Counted from the stretch's first letter, positions 1 through 7,772 are shown. The stretch is DNA of 13,922 bases from an uncultured Odoribacter sp. (GCA_900548135.1 URJC01000034.1:1-13922); one strand, 5' to 3'. The notes: generated from the sequence alone by a model not told the origin. Numbers and translations are program-made.

Positions 1-220
1 CCCGGAAAGAAGTGTCACGTTTGATGGCAAACAGAGTTGGTTCATTTACAAATTTTCCATCCAGGGCATATTCCATGCGTACCAGTCCCGGTGTAATAAA
101 GGTAAAACGGGCATTGCCTATCACCACCGGATTTTTTACTTCGGTACAAAAACCGTAAAGTACATTTACACATAGCAAATAACCCATAATGAATATTGGT
201 TTGATCAGTTTGCTTTTCAT
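1..220 (-). CDS. N-terminal part of a secreted GH31-type glycosidase (partial, runs off left edge)
   Basis: Read on the minus strand from the ATG at 220-218, an open frame of 73 codons continues past base 1, so only the N-terminus is present. It begins MKSKLIKPIFIMGYLL, a basic then hydrophobic signal peptide to about residue 25, so export is likely. A cysteine at residue 25 follows YGF, which is not a good lipobox, so a lipoprotein is possible but unproven. The stretch GNARFTFITPGLVRMEY, followed by DGKF, matches the N-terminal beta-sandwich start of Bacteroidales GH31 alpha-glucosidase/xylosidase-type enzymes. The catalytic domain lies outside the window, so substrate cannot be inferred. 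The gene is divergent from the SusCD operon and separated from it by 0.8 kb; whether it belongs to the same locus is unknown. Confidence 0.72.
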   Translation of the reverse strand, partial: MKSKLIKPIFIMGYLLCVNVLYGFCTEVKNPVVIGNARFTFITPGLVRMEYALDGKFVNEPTLFAIKRDTSFR

Positions 221-221
221 A

Positions 222-229
222 CAAAGTTA
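222..229 (-). promoter_or_regulatory. Candidate Bacteroidales -7 box (TAACTTTG) right before the GH31 start
   Basis: On the minus strand, TAACTTTG fits the Bacteroidales -7 consensus TAnnTTTG and ends one base before the ATG at 220. A TTTG lies at 260-257, but its spacer of 27 nt is longer than the usual 19-21, so the -33 element is not convincing. If the box is real, the transcript would begin at or just inside the annotated ATG, giving a leaderless mRNA or use of the in-frame ATG at codon 12. Confidence 0.3.
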
Positions 230-541
230 GTTTGGTTGAAATTTATTTATATGCGGCAAAAATAGAATATTCATTGGGTAAAATGCTATAAAAAAGTAGA
301 TTTATCAAAACAGGTTGCGTTATTTTGAAATAGGGAGAGTGAATTGGATTGTAAGAATGAAATGTTATTTTAATTAATCATTGTTAATCTTATTTGATAT
401 TATTTTGTCAATTGGAAATGGCTCTTGAATTTATGAAATGGTATAGTAGGAACTATCTGCCTATGATGGCTCTCAGGAAATATCAAATGTTTCTTACTGT
501 CTTATTGTACCTATTGCAGAAAATGAGCCAATTTGTTATAG

Positions 542-573
542 CTTGTAAGATGGCTAACAATTCACTATATTTG
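542..573 (+). promoter_or_regulatory. Candidate Bacteroidales promoter upstream of the palindrome
   Basis: TATATTTG at 566-573 is an exact match to the -7 consensus TAnnTTTG. CTTG at 542-545 is a three-of-four match to the -33 TTTG, with a 20-nt spacer, which is in the normal range. Transcription would start near 578-581, about 70 nt before the palindrome and about 440 nt before the sigma-factor ATG. The match is by eye only, and such motifs do occur by chance in AT-rich DNA. Confidence 0.35.
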
Positions 574-647
574 CAAAAATCAAAATTACAGGAAAGAAAC
601 AGACAATAATTAATTTACATACTGATTAAAAGCATTAGCTTTTATTC

Positions 648-765
648 TTGCTATTGAAAATCGCCAATTTTTAGCAACCAAGAGTAAAGTGTTAATGCCC
701 ACGTTCTTATAAACGTGGGCTTTACTTATTTGGTTGCATGGTGTTTGGCGATACCTCAATAGCAA
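648..765. repeat. 118-nt nested imperfect palindrome (possible structured RNA)
   Basis: Five consecutive arms pair in nested order: 648-657 with 756-765 (10 bp, TTGCTATTGA), 661-667 with 745-751 (7 bp, TCGCCAA), 674-681 with 730-737 (8 bp, GCAACCAA), 683-688 with 721-726 (6 bp) and 697-705 with 712-720 (9 bp, GCCCACGTT). All arms are perfect, giving about 40 bp, broken by short internal loops and capped by a 6-nt loop (706-711). Such organisation is far beyond chance. It could be a transcribed structured RNA or leader, a terminator-like block, or a palindromic mobile-element remnant. No long T-tract follows the outer arm, which argues against a simple intrinsic terminator. Confidence 0.75.
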
Positions 766-799
766 ATGTAGTAAACCCACGTTTTTTTATGCCAAACAC
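741..799. repeat. Inverted repeat that competes with the palindrome's right arms
   Basis: GTGTTTGGC at 741-749 is perfectly complementary to GCCAAACAC at 791-799 (9 bp, 41-nt loop). It reuses bases 745-749, which pair inside the nested palindrome. In addition CCCACGTTT at 776-784 is complementary to AAACGTGGG at 711-719, the right arm of the apical hairpin. These pairings are mutually exclusive with parts of the palindrome, and they cross each other, so together they would form a pseudoknot. This suggests alternative RNA folds, although a decayed duplication of the palindrome arms is also possible. Confidence 0.5.
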
Positions 800-1016
800 T
801 CAACTACGGCCCATAGGAGAACTTGTTTTGCTCTGTCAGCGAGAAAAAGGAGGGCGGAAAATCCTGTCAGAAGAGGAAAAAAACTCGTATTCCGATTTTT
901 TAGACGGGTCGGCATAATAGACAAGTGCTCGGAAACCATTCGATGTGCGTTCCGATAATGACGACATATCACTGCTGACATAATTGTAATATTACCAAGT
1001 TTGAAAAACGTTTAAC

Positions 1017-1589
1017 ATGAAGCAGGAAGAAGAGAATGAATTTATGAAACAATTATCTGAAAAGCGGCCTGACGCTTTTCGGAAGTTATTTTTAAATTTT
1101 TACAATGCGTTATGTTATTACGCCATGGGATATGTTAAGGAAAGAGAGCGGGCAGAAGATATTGTGCAAGATTTATTTACCCAGATATGGGAAAGTAAGA
1201 CCTGTTATGTTTCTTACACGAGTTTTAAAACATTTCTCTATACCTCGGTGCGGAATGCTTGTGTAAACCTGTTAAAGCATAAAGAGGTTGAAAAGAAATA
1301 CATTTGCTATATCCGGGAGCGTGAAACAGATGGAGGAGAAGCCGATGATTTGAGGATCATGGAGGAAGAGGTGTTCCGTTTATTGTTAGTGGCGGTTGAA
1401 GAGTTGCCTCCGCGGTGCCGGGAGGTGTTTGAGCAGGTGTTACAAGGGAAGAAGAACGAGGAAATTGCCGGGATATTGAATGTTTCTCCCTTGACCGTGA
1501 AGACTCAAAGAAGTATCGGGATGCGGATACTAAAGGAAAAATTAGGGCATATATATGAAATAATGATATTCCTGACTTCTTTAGTTTAA
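1017..1589 (+). CDS. ECF RNA polymerase sigma factor (sigma-70 family, Bacteroidetes FecI-like)
   Basis: The 190-residue protein is of normal length for an ECF sigma factor. Region 2 spans about residues 20-90, including the typical block YVKERERAEDIVQDLFTQIW (39-58) and SFKTFLYTSVRNACVNLLKH (69-88). Region 4 spans about 126-176, with a helix-turn-helix in KNEEIAGILNVSPLTVKTQR. A short hydrophobic tail (EIMIFLTSLV) follows, as is common in this group. It directs RNA polymerase to target promoters, most likely that of the adjacent susC operon, and is held inactive by the FecR protein encoded next. The ATG at 1017 is taken as start; an in-frame ATG at 1044 is an alternative. The gene lies about 440 nt behind a candidate promoter, with the long palindrome between them. 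Confidence 0.93.
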   Translation: MKQEEENEFMKQLSEKRPDAFRKLFLNFYNALCYYAMGYVKERERAEDIVQDLFTQIWESKTCYVSYTSFKTFLYTSVRNACVNLLKHKEVEKKYICYIRERETDGGEADDLRIMEEEVFRLLLVAVEELPPRCREVFEQVLQGKKNEEIAGILNVSPLTVKTQRSIGMRILKEKLGHIYEIMIFLTSLV

Positions 1590-1718
1590 TTGTAGGGAAT
1601 TCCGGTAATATCGTTCATCTATTCGATGATAGAATGAGTGGGAATTGTTGAAATTTTTTTGCATTTCGACTTACTCCTTTTTTCTTTTCTTCTTGTCTTT
1701 AGGTTAAAATGTATAAAA

Positions 1719-2912
1719 ATGAATGAAAAGAATTACGAGATTGTTAATTTGATCCGGCGTTTTTTACTGAATGATCTTTCTGAAGATGAACAGAGGATGT
1801 TGGATGCCTGGCGGGAAGAAAGCGAGGAACGTGAATTCTTTTTCCAGCGTATTCTGGCAGGGGAGGAATTTAAAGATCGGCAGGAAATATATAGGAAATC
1901 AGTCGCATTGGATGCTTATAAACGTTTTCAGTGTAAGAACCGGAAACGGAGGATGAATGCTTTCTGGCGCTGGGTGGCAGTTATATGTTTGCCTTTGTTG
2001 GTGGGAGGAATTTGGGTGCTTGTTGATCGGGTCCGGGAAAAGTCTCTTGAGATTGCAGAGAAAACGTTAGTAACTTCCGAACCGGAAGTCCGGGATAAGG
2101 TGATTCTTGTTTTGGCAGATGGGGAAAAAGTGGGGGTAAGTGCGATTGGGCAGGATTGTTTGCGGATGGGGGCGGCTGTAGTTTTGGGGAATGAAGGCAA
2201 ACTGATTTATGATTCAGAGGGTGTGTCACCCGATTCGGCTGTAGTTGCCGAACCGGAAGTAAATAAGGTGATTACTAATACCGGGGGATTTTATTCCTTG
2301 ATTCTTTCCGATGGTACCCGGGTGTGGTTAAATTCCGAGAGTGAGTTGGAATACCCGGTTCTTTTCAGTTCAGGGGAACGGGTTGTCAGGTTGGTGGGGG
2401 AGGCTTTTTTTGAGGTCACTCAGGATGCCGCACGTCCTTTTATTGTGGAGACGAGTGATATGCGCATGAGGGTGTTAGGGACTTCTTTTAATATCAAGGC
2501 TTATAAAGATGCCTCCCGTATCAGCACAACGCTTTTTACCGGAAAGGTTCAGGTGACCCCGCTGGCGGATGTCTCCCATAAAGTTGTACTTGTTCCCGGG
2601 CAACAGGCCGTTTGGGATTTGCAAACCCGGCAATTCTCGGTGGTTGAGGCAAACCTTGAGCATGTGGGGGCTTGGAAAAACGGATTGTTTGTCTTTCATG
2701 AAGAAAATATAGAAGTTGTCGCCCGGCAAATAGAACGGTGGTACGGGGTGAAATTTGTTTACCGGTTGGACCGTCGTGAGCAATATACACTGAATGGGTA
2801 TTTCAGTAAAGATGAGTCGCTGAAAACACTTTTGGATATCTTTACTTTCATCAGCGGTTTAGAATTTGAAATGGATGGAAATATAGTTTATGTAAAAAAT
2901 AAAATGGAGTAA
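1719..2912 (+). CDS. FecR-family anti-sigma factor (transmembrane sensor)
   Basis: A 397-residue inner-membrane regulator. Residues 1-75 form the cytoplasmic anti-sigma region (MNEKNYEIVNLIRRFLLNDL...). One membrane helix lies at about 83-102 (WRWVAVICLPLLVGGIWVLV). The periplasmic FecR domain covers about 183-280, with the typical SDGTRVWLNSESELEYP and GEAFFEV. A C-terminal DUF4974/STN-like domain lies at about 322-395. The frame is open back to 1638, but that extension would put an unusual hydrophobic stretch before the cytoplasmic domain, so the ATG at 1719 (preceded by an A-rich stretch) is preferred. It sits 129 bp after the sigma gene and should pass the signal from the SusC STN domain to the sigma factor. 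Its last codons form one arm of a hairpin. Confidence 0.92.
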   Translation: MNEKNYEIVNLIRRFLLNDLSEDEQRMLDAWREESEEREFFFQRILAGEEFKDRQEIYRKSVALDAYKRFQCKNRKRRMNAFWRWVAVICLPLLVGGIWVLVDRVREKSLEIAEKTLVTSEPEVRDKVILVLADGEKVGVSAIGQDCLRMGAAVVLGNEGKLIYDSEGVSPDSAVVAEPEVNKVITNTGGFYSLILSDGTRVWLNSESELEYPVLFSSGERVVRLVGEAFFEVTQDAARPFIVETSDMRMRVLGTSFNIKAYKDASRISTTLFTGKVQVTPLADVSHKVVLVPGQQAVWDLQTRQFSVVEANLEHVGAWKNGLFVFHEENIEVVARQIERWYGVKFVYRLDRREQYTLNGYFSKDESLKTLLDIFTFISGLEFEMDGNIVYVKNKME

Positions 2913-2934
2913 CTGTGAGAGGCGACTCCATTTT
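2901..2934 (+). terminator. Terminator-like hairpin overlapping the fecR stop codon
   Basis: AAAATGGAGT (2901-2910) pairs perfectly with ACTCCATTTT (2925-2934), a 10-bp stem with a 14-nt loop. The left arm includes the last fecR codons and the first base of its stop codon. The TTTT at the end of the right arm could act as a short U-tract, but no further run of T follows, so termination is probably partial. It would separate regulator transcription from the susC operon, consistent with a distinct sigma-dependent promoter for susC. Confidence 0.5.
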
Positions 2935-2939
2935 AAATG

Positions 2940-2957
2940 CCTTGTAGAGATACAAGG
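2940..2957 (+). promoter_or_regulatory. Small GAGA-tetraloop hairpin in the susC leader
   Basis: CCTTGTA (2940-2946) and TACAAGG (2951-2957) form a perfect 7-bp stem closed by GAGA, a GNRA-type tetraloop. It ends 26 nt before the susC ATG, and the following sequence is A-rich and unstructured. It may be a leader stabiliser or protein-binding site, or overlap the sigma-dependent promoter region. No clear TAnnTTTG box was found between fecR and susC. Confidence 0.35.
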
Positions 2958-2983
2958 TTTAGTATAAATTAAAAAACAAATTT

Positions 2984-5900
2984 ATGAAAAAAAGACTGAA
3001 AACAAAAGTTTTTTTAGGACTTTCATGCACATGCCAAAAGTTGTGTAGCGTTTTTACTCTACTTTTAGTCATGTTACTTGTTGGTTCGGAGTCACTTTTT
3101 GCCCAGAGGGCGGCAAAAGTGATAACGATTGATTTTAAAGACATGAGTGTCATGCATGCCTTATATGAAATCAATCGTTTAGGAGGAGAGGTATTGAACT
3201 TCCGGAAAGAATCCGTGATGAAGGAAACGAAGAAGATCACGCTGAAACGGGAGAATATTACGGTTTTTGAAGCTGTTAAAGCTTGTCTGGAGGGGACTGG
3301 TTTGCAGTGTTCAGAACAGTCGAACGGGCGGATTCTGATCGGGACTAAAGAAGAATCATCGTTGATGACGTTGACAGGGAGTGTCGTTGATGAGGATGGT
3401 AACCCGCTTCCGGGAGTAACGATTTTGTTGAAGAGAACTACGCTCGGTTCCGCTTCTGATATGGATGGTAAGTTCGTCCTGAAAATCCCCGAAACTTTCG
3501 TAAATGATACCTTGATTTTCTCGTTTATTGGGATGAAAATGAAAGGGGTTAGAATCGTGAAAGGGCAATATGTCTATAAAGTCACTTTGGAAGAGGAGGC
3601 ACAATCCCTGGAAGACGTTGTGGTTACGGGATATTTCCAGCGCAAAAAAGTGAGCCAGACCGGAGCGGAGGTTGTCGTGGAGGGAGAGGAACTTCGTAAG
3701 GTGGGTTCTTTGAATTTGCTGCAGGCGATTTCGGCTTTTGACCCGGGTGTCCGTACATTGGAGAACAATGAGTTTGGTAGTGATCCGAACCGTATGCCCG
3801 AGATCACCGTGCGCGGTCAGAAAGGATTCGATTTGCGTAGTGAAGCAGACGATTCCCGTACGGATCCTAATGCCCCGCTTTATATCATGGATGGTATCGA
3901 GGTGTCGGCTCAGACAGTGTATGATATGGATATGAATCGTGTCGCTGCATTTTCTATTCTGAAAGATGCTTCTGCAACATCGTTATATGGATCGCGCGGT
4001 GCGAACGGGGTTATTTTGATTACGACCGTTCGTCCGCAAGCCGGAGAAATTAAGGTGACGTTGAACGGTAATTTCAATATCTCGGTTCCGGATCTTCGTT
4101 CATATAATTTGATGGAAGCCCGTGAGAAATTGGAATATGAGCGTCTTGCGGGAGTGTACAAGGCTAACGGGTATGACGAGCAGGCGCAGAAGGATATCAT
4201 GTATAATAATGTTTTGAAAGAAATCGAACGTGGTGTTAACACGTATTGGTTGTCACAGCCGTTGAGAACTTCCGTGAATCAGCGCTACAGCGCTTTTCTT
4301 GAAGGAGGGGATGAACATTTCCGTTACGGGATCAACCTGAAATACGATAATGACAAAGGGGTTATGAAGGAATCCGGGCGCGAGAAATATGGCATTAACG
4401 TCTATTTCAGTTATGACATTGCGGGTAAATTAATCGCGCGGAATGATGTGATTGTTGATGATGTGAAAGCGACGAATTCTCCTTATGGGGCGTTTTATAA
4501 ATATGCAGAGATGAATCCGTATGAACGTATTTACGATCCTGAAACGGGAGAGATGATACGGGAATTCAATGCAAACGGAACTACGGTGCGTAATGCTTTG
4601 GTAAATTCGCTGTTGCCTAATACATCGTATAATAAATACACCCAAATTCGTGATAACTTCCAATTGCAGTGGTGGGCAACCTCTCACCTGATGTTCCGGG
4701 GAAATATTGCCATTACTAAACAAACAGACCGCGATGAAGCTTACTTGTCACCGGAATCTGTAGAATTTGAAGGAAAAACGGATGCAGCAGAAAAAGGAAG
4801 TTATACGATAAGTAATGGAAATAGTGTTGATTTGGAGGGCAATCTTACGGTAAATTACAACAATAACTTCTTCGACAAACTTTACTTCAGTCTTGGTCTT
4901 GGAACGGAATTGCAGATTTCAAGATCTTCGGAGGACGGATATGTGGCAACCGGTTTCCTGAACGACAAGTTGGTTTACCCGTCATATGCTTTGCAATTTC
5001 AGAAAAATTCAAAACCGACCGGGTACTTTGATAAGTCGAAGATGGTGGGCTTTCTCGGAAATGCCAATATGAACTGGGATAATCGTTATATTCTCGACGT
5101 GACGTATCGGACTGACGGCTCCAGCCGTTTCGGGCGTAAATCCCGTTTCGCACCCTTCTGGTCGGTTGGTGTGGCATGGAATGTCAATAAAGAAAACTTC
5201 TGGACGGGTACCGGTTACATGAAATTGCGCGCATCCGTGGGAAGTACCGGTTCCACCAATTTCTCTGCCGATCAGGCCTTGACACGTTTCATTTTTAATA
5301 GCAATAACGAGTACAACGGAATCTATGGTGCCGTAATCAATGCCTACGGTAATCCGGCATTGAAATGGCAGAACGTGTTGAAATACAATGTTGGTTTGGA
5401 CATGAGTGTGTGGAGAAATATTATTACGTTGAATTTCGACGCTTATTTGGAACGGACGGAGAATCTTTTGCTTAACATTGATGTGGCACCTTCTACCGGA
5501 TTCAGCTCTTACACGGAAAACATGGGGTCTTTGGATAACAAAGGGATTGAAGCCCGTTTGCGTCTGAATCTGATCAACGACCGGCAAAACGATTTGAGCT
5601 GGAACGTTACGTTGAGTGCGGCTCACGAGGAGAACAAAATCCGGAAACTTTCCAATGCAATGAAAGCAATGAATCAGGAGGCGATGGATTTGGAGAATAA
5701 CAAAGGGGGTAGCGAGGTATTCCGGATGTACGAGGTGGGACGTTCCCAGACTGCCTTGATGTTGGTACGCTCCATGGGTATCGATCCGTCAACCGGTAAC
5801 GAAGTGTACATCAAACGCAATGGCGCTTTAACTTTTGAATATGATCCGAATGATAAAGTGGAGGTGGGAAATACCAACCCGAAACTACAAGGATATGTTA

Positions 5901-6328
5901 ACAGTAACCTGACGTGGAAAGGACTTAATCTTTACATGCATTTCGGTTACGAAATGGGAGCGAAACGGTTTAATCAAACGTTGGCCACGAAGGTGGAAGG
6001 GGCTGATCCTACGAAAAATGCGGACCGTCGTGTGTTGTACGATCGTTGGAAAAAACCGGGAGACAAAGTGATGTTCCGTCGTATCGATGATCAGACACCG
6101 GTTTACCAGTCTACGCGTTTAGTACAAAAGAGTAACTTCTTGAAATTATCAAGTCTTTCTTTGACGTATGATATCCCAGGGGATTTGTTGAAAAAGACGT
6201 TCATCGAGCGGTGTAAATTTACCTTCTCCATGACGGATGTGTTCCGTATATCCACGATAAAGGAGGAGAGGGGTACTTCTTATCCGTTTGCGCGAACTGT
6301 TTCTTTAGGGTTTAACTTAACATTCTAA
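2984..6328 (+). CDS. SusC/RagA-family TonB-dependent outer-membrane transporter with N-terminal STN signalling domain
   Basis: A 1114-residue outer-membrane transporter. The order is: signal peptide 1-40 (cleavage near SLFAQ), STN domain at about 46-121 (VITIDFKDMSVMHALYEI...), carboxypeptidase-regulatory-like beta-sandwich at about 128-203 (TGSVVDEDGNPLPGVTILLK), TonB-box-like DVVVTGY (211-217), plug at about 225-350 with the SusC signature LKDASATSLYGSRGANGVIL, then the beta-barrel to the C-terminus. The protein ends in phenylalanine (SLGFNLTF), as usual for barrel assembly. It imports a ligand captured with SusD using TonB energy. The STN domain, absent from many SusC proteins, fits control by the adjacent ECF sigma/FecR pair. 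SusD follows after 10 bp. Confidence 0.96.
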   Translation: MKKRLKTKVFLGLSCTCQKLCSVFTLLLVMLLVGSESLFAQRAAKVITIDFKDMSVMHALYEINRLGGEVLNFRKESVMKETKKITLKRENITVFEAVKACLEGTGLQCSEQSNGRILIGTKEESSLMTLTGSVVDEDGNPLPGVTILLKRTTLGSASDMDGKFVLKIPETFVNDTLIFSFIGMKMKGVRIVKGQYVYKVTLEEEAQSLEDVVVTGYFQRKKVSQTGAEVVVEGEELRKVGSLNLLQAISAFDPGVRTLENNEFGSDPNRMPEITVRGQKGFDLRSEADDSRTDPNAPLYIMDGIEVSAQTVYDMDMNRVAAFSILKDASATSLYGSRGANGVILITTVRPQAGEIKVTLNGNFNISVPDLRSYNLMEAREKLEYERLAGVYKANGYDEQAQKDIMYNNVLKEIERGVNTYWLSQPLRTSVNQRYSAFLEGGDEHFRYGINLKYDNDKGVMKESGREKYGINVYFSYDIAGKLIARNDVIVDDVKATNSPYGAFYKYAEMNPYERIYDPETGEMIREFNANGTTVRNALVNSLLPNTSYNKYTQIRDNFQLQWWATSHLMFRGNIAITKQTDRDEAYLSPESVEFEGKTDAAEKGSYTISNGNSVDLEGNLTVNYNNNFFDKLYFSLGLGTELQISRSSEDGYVATGFLNDKLVYPSYALQFQKNSKPTGYFDKSKMVGFLGNANMNWDNRYILDVTYRTDGSSRFGRKSRFAPFWSVGVAWNVNKENFWTGTGYMKLRASVGSTGSTNFSADQALTRFIFNSNNEYNGIYGAVINAYGNPALKWQNVLKYNVGLDMSVWRNIITLNFDAYLERTENLLLNIDVAPSTGFSSYTENMGSLDNKGIEARLRLNLINDRQNDLSWNVTLSAAHEENKIRKLSNAMKAMNQEAMDLENNKGGSEVFRMYEVGRSQTALMLVRSMGIDPSTGNEVYIKRNGALTFEYDPNDKVEVGNTNPKLQGYVNSNLTWKGLNLYMHFGYEMGAKRFNQTLATKVEGADPTKNADRRVLYDRWKKPGDKVMFRRIDDQTPVYQSTRLVQKSNFLKLSSLSLTYDIPGDLLKKTFIERCKFTFSMTDVFRISTIKEERGTSYPFARTVSLGFNLTF

Positions 6329-6338
6329 ATCAACTATT

Positions 6339-7772
6339 ATGAAGAGAATATTATATATTTTCATCGGTTTGTTGTTTTCGCTGACCTCCTGCAATGATTG
6401 GTTGGATGTGGAATTAGACAATAAAGTGGATGATGATAAATTATTCAGTACGGCAGAAGGTTTTAAAGAAGCTCTTGCCGGTGTTTACAGTGAAATGTCG
6501 AAGTCTGGCATGTACGGGGGACGATTGACTATGGAATATGTCGATGCCTTGGCTCAATATTATAGTAGCAATTCAACTTACCAGTATTGGGTGGATTATG
6601 ATTATGATAATAGTGGATGTCGTTCGATCATCAGTTCCATGTGGAATAATTTGTATTCTTGTATCTCACAAGTCAACTGTATTCTGGAATGGACAGATAA
6701 AAACGCGGGTGTGTTGAGCAGGGCAGATCGCGATCAGGTCCGGGGAGAGGCGTTGGCTTTAAGAGCTTTCTTACATTTTGATCTCTATCGTTTGTTCGCT
6801 CCGGATGTGAAGCGTTCTCCGAAAGCGGAAGGAATCCCGTATAATAAACAATTCGGAGTTTCTCTACCTCCGATGTATTCGACGGAAGAGGTGGTACAGC
6901 TGGTGATCGACGATTTGTTGGAAGCGGAGACGTGTTTACAGGATGATCCGATTAAAGATATTGTTCCCTATATGATCCGAACTTCTACGGCAACAGGTGA
7001 TATTGTGGATAAAGCGGCGAAAGATGCGATGGATAAGTATGTGGCCCGCATGAATCTGTATTCGGTGAAAGCTATGCTGGCCCGCGCTTATCAGGCTCGC
7101 GGTGAATACGGAGCTGCCGTCAGCAAGGCCAAAGAGGTGATTGATAGCGAAAAGTTCCGTCTGCTGGAGGCCACGAGTATCGATCAGAGTGAGAATATGG
7201 TGGATCTGTTATTCTCGGACGAACATATTTTTTCGCTTCGTAACAAAGAGTTGAGCACCTACACGAAATCGGTCTTCAAGGAAAATGCGGGAGGCGGAGC
7301 CGCTGCATTGCGCATGACTGATTCATATAATTTGTATGATGGAAACCGTGATGATTTTCGTTATTCCAAGTGGTATGTCGATTTTGATTTTATCAAATAT
7401 GTTCCGGATAGTAACAGTATATTCACGCCGAAAGTGCCTTTGATCAAACTTTCCGAGATGTATTTGTTGATTGCGGAGTGTATTTACGACACGGATCAGG
7501 AGGAAGCCCGGCGTTACGTAAATATGTTGCGTAGGCATCGGATCAGGGGAAATCAGGAGGGAGCAGGGGATTGGATGTATTTGTCGCGCGAAGATATCTT
7601 TAAAGAGATGAGACGTGAATATATCGGTGAAGGGCAAATGTGGTTCGTGCATAAGCGTAACCGCTTGTATCTATCAGGTGGACTCACTGGAACCATAGAG
7701 GCAAGTGATGATATTTTCGTATTCCCCTTGCCGGATGCGGAAATAGAAGCAGGTAATCGAAATAAACGCTAA
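6339..7772 (+). CDS. SusD/RagB-family nutrient-binding outer-membrane lipoprotein
   Basis: A 477-residue surface lipoprotein that forms the lid of the SusC channel and binds the ligand. The signal peptide ends in a lipobox, LTSC, with the lipidated cysteine at residue 18, followed by NDWLDVE, a typical SusD mature start. A TPR-like helical core includes RGEALALRAFLHFDLYRLFA. The C-terminal half has IKLSEMYLLIAE at about 369-380 and REYIGEGQMWFVHKR at about 424-438, both standard for the family, and ends with FPLPDAEIEAGN. The length is normal. The gene is 10 bp after susC and 13 bp before the DUF4843 gene, so the genes are co-transcribed. The ligand cannot be told from sequence. Confidence 0.95.
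   Translation: MKRILYIFIGLLFSLTSCNDWLDVELDNKVDDDKLFSTAEGFKEALAGVYSEMSKSGMYGGRLTMEYVDALAQYYSSNSTYQYWVDYDYDNSGCRSIISSMWNNLYSCISQVNCILEWTDKNAGVLSRADRDQVRGEALALRAFLHFDLYRLFAPDVKRSPKAEGIPYNKQFGVSLPPMYSTEEVVQLVIDDLLEAETCLQDDPIKDIVPYMIRTSTATGDIVDKAAKDAMDKYVARMNLYSVKAMLARAYQARGEYGAAVSKAKEVIDSEKFRLLEATSIDQSENMVDLLFSDEHIFSLRNKELSTYTKSVFKENAGGGAAALRMTDSYNLYDGNRDDFRYSKWYVDFDFIKYVPDSNSIFTPKVPLIKLSEMYLLIAECIYDTDQEEARRYVNMLRRHRIRGNQEGAGDWMYLSREDIFKEMRREYIGEGQMWFVHKRNRLYLSGGLTGTIEASDDIFVFPLPDAEIEAGNRNKR

Larger units (their letters stand above)
221..1016. other. 0.8-kb gene-poor region with structured DNA
   Basis: I find no convincing protein gene between the divergent GH31 gene and the ECF sigma gene. The left part (221-640) is AT-rich and holds a 71-codon frame from a TTG (394-609) without recognisable domains. 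The centre holds a 118-nt nested palindrome (648-765). The right part (766-960) is less AT-rich and is open on both strands (734-958 plus, 787-981 minus); both translations are Arg/Ser-rich and unlike a folded protein. The right part also has a small inverted repeat, TCGGAA at 929-934 with TTCCGA at 950-955. The change in composition suggests a structured RNA or a remnant of inserted DNA. Confidence 0.5.

Noticed and set aside
394..609. 71-codon frame starting with TTG
   Set aside because: No ATG at its start, no recognisable domain, AT-rich DNA, and it overlaps the candidate promoter at 542-573; kept only as part of the gap description.
734..958. 74-codon plus-strand frame starting inside the palindrome
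   Set aside because: The translation is rich in Arg, Cys and Ser without structure, the opposite strand is equally open, and the start overlaps the paired arms; more likely non-coding.
787..981. 64-codon minus-strand frame
   Set aside because: Shadow of the same open region; no signal of coding and no neighbour in the same orientation.
1638..1718. N-terminal extension of the FecR protein
   Set aside because: It would place a hydrophobic stretch before the cytoplasmic anti-sigma domain, which the family lacks; the ATG at 1719 gives the normal start.
1590..1718. Possible promoter or hairpin between the sigma and fecR genes
   Set aside because: Only a 4-bp stem (CATC with GATG near 1616-1628) and no TAnnTTTG box were found; the T-rich stretch alone is not evidence.
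5009..5626. 205-codon minus-strand frame inside susC
   Set aside because: Antisense shadow of a long, clearly coding gene; no domain or plausible start context.
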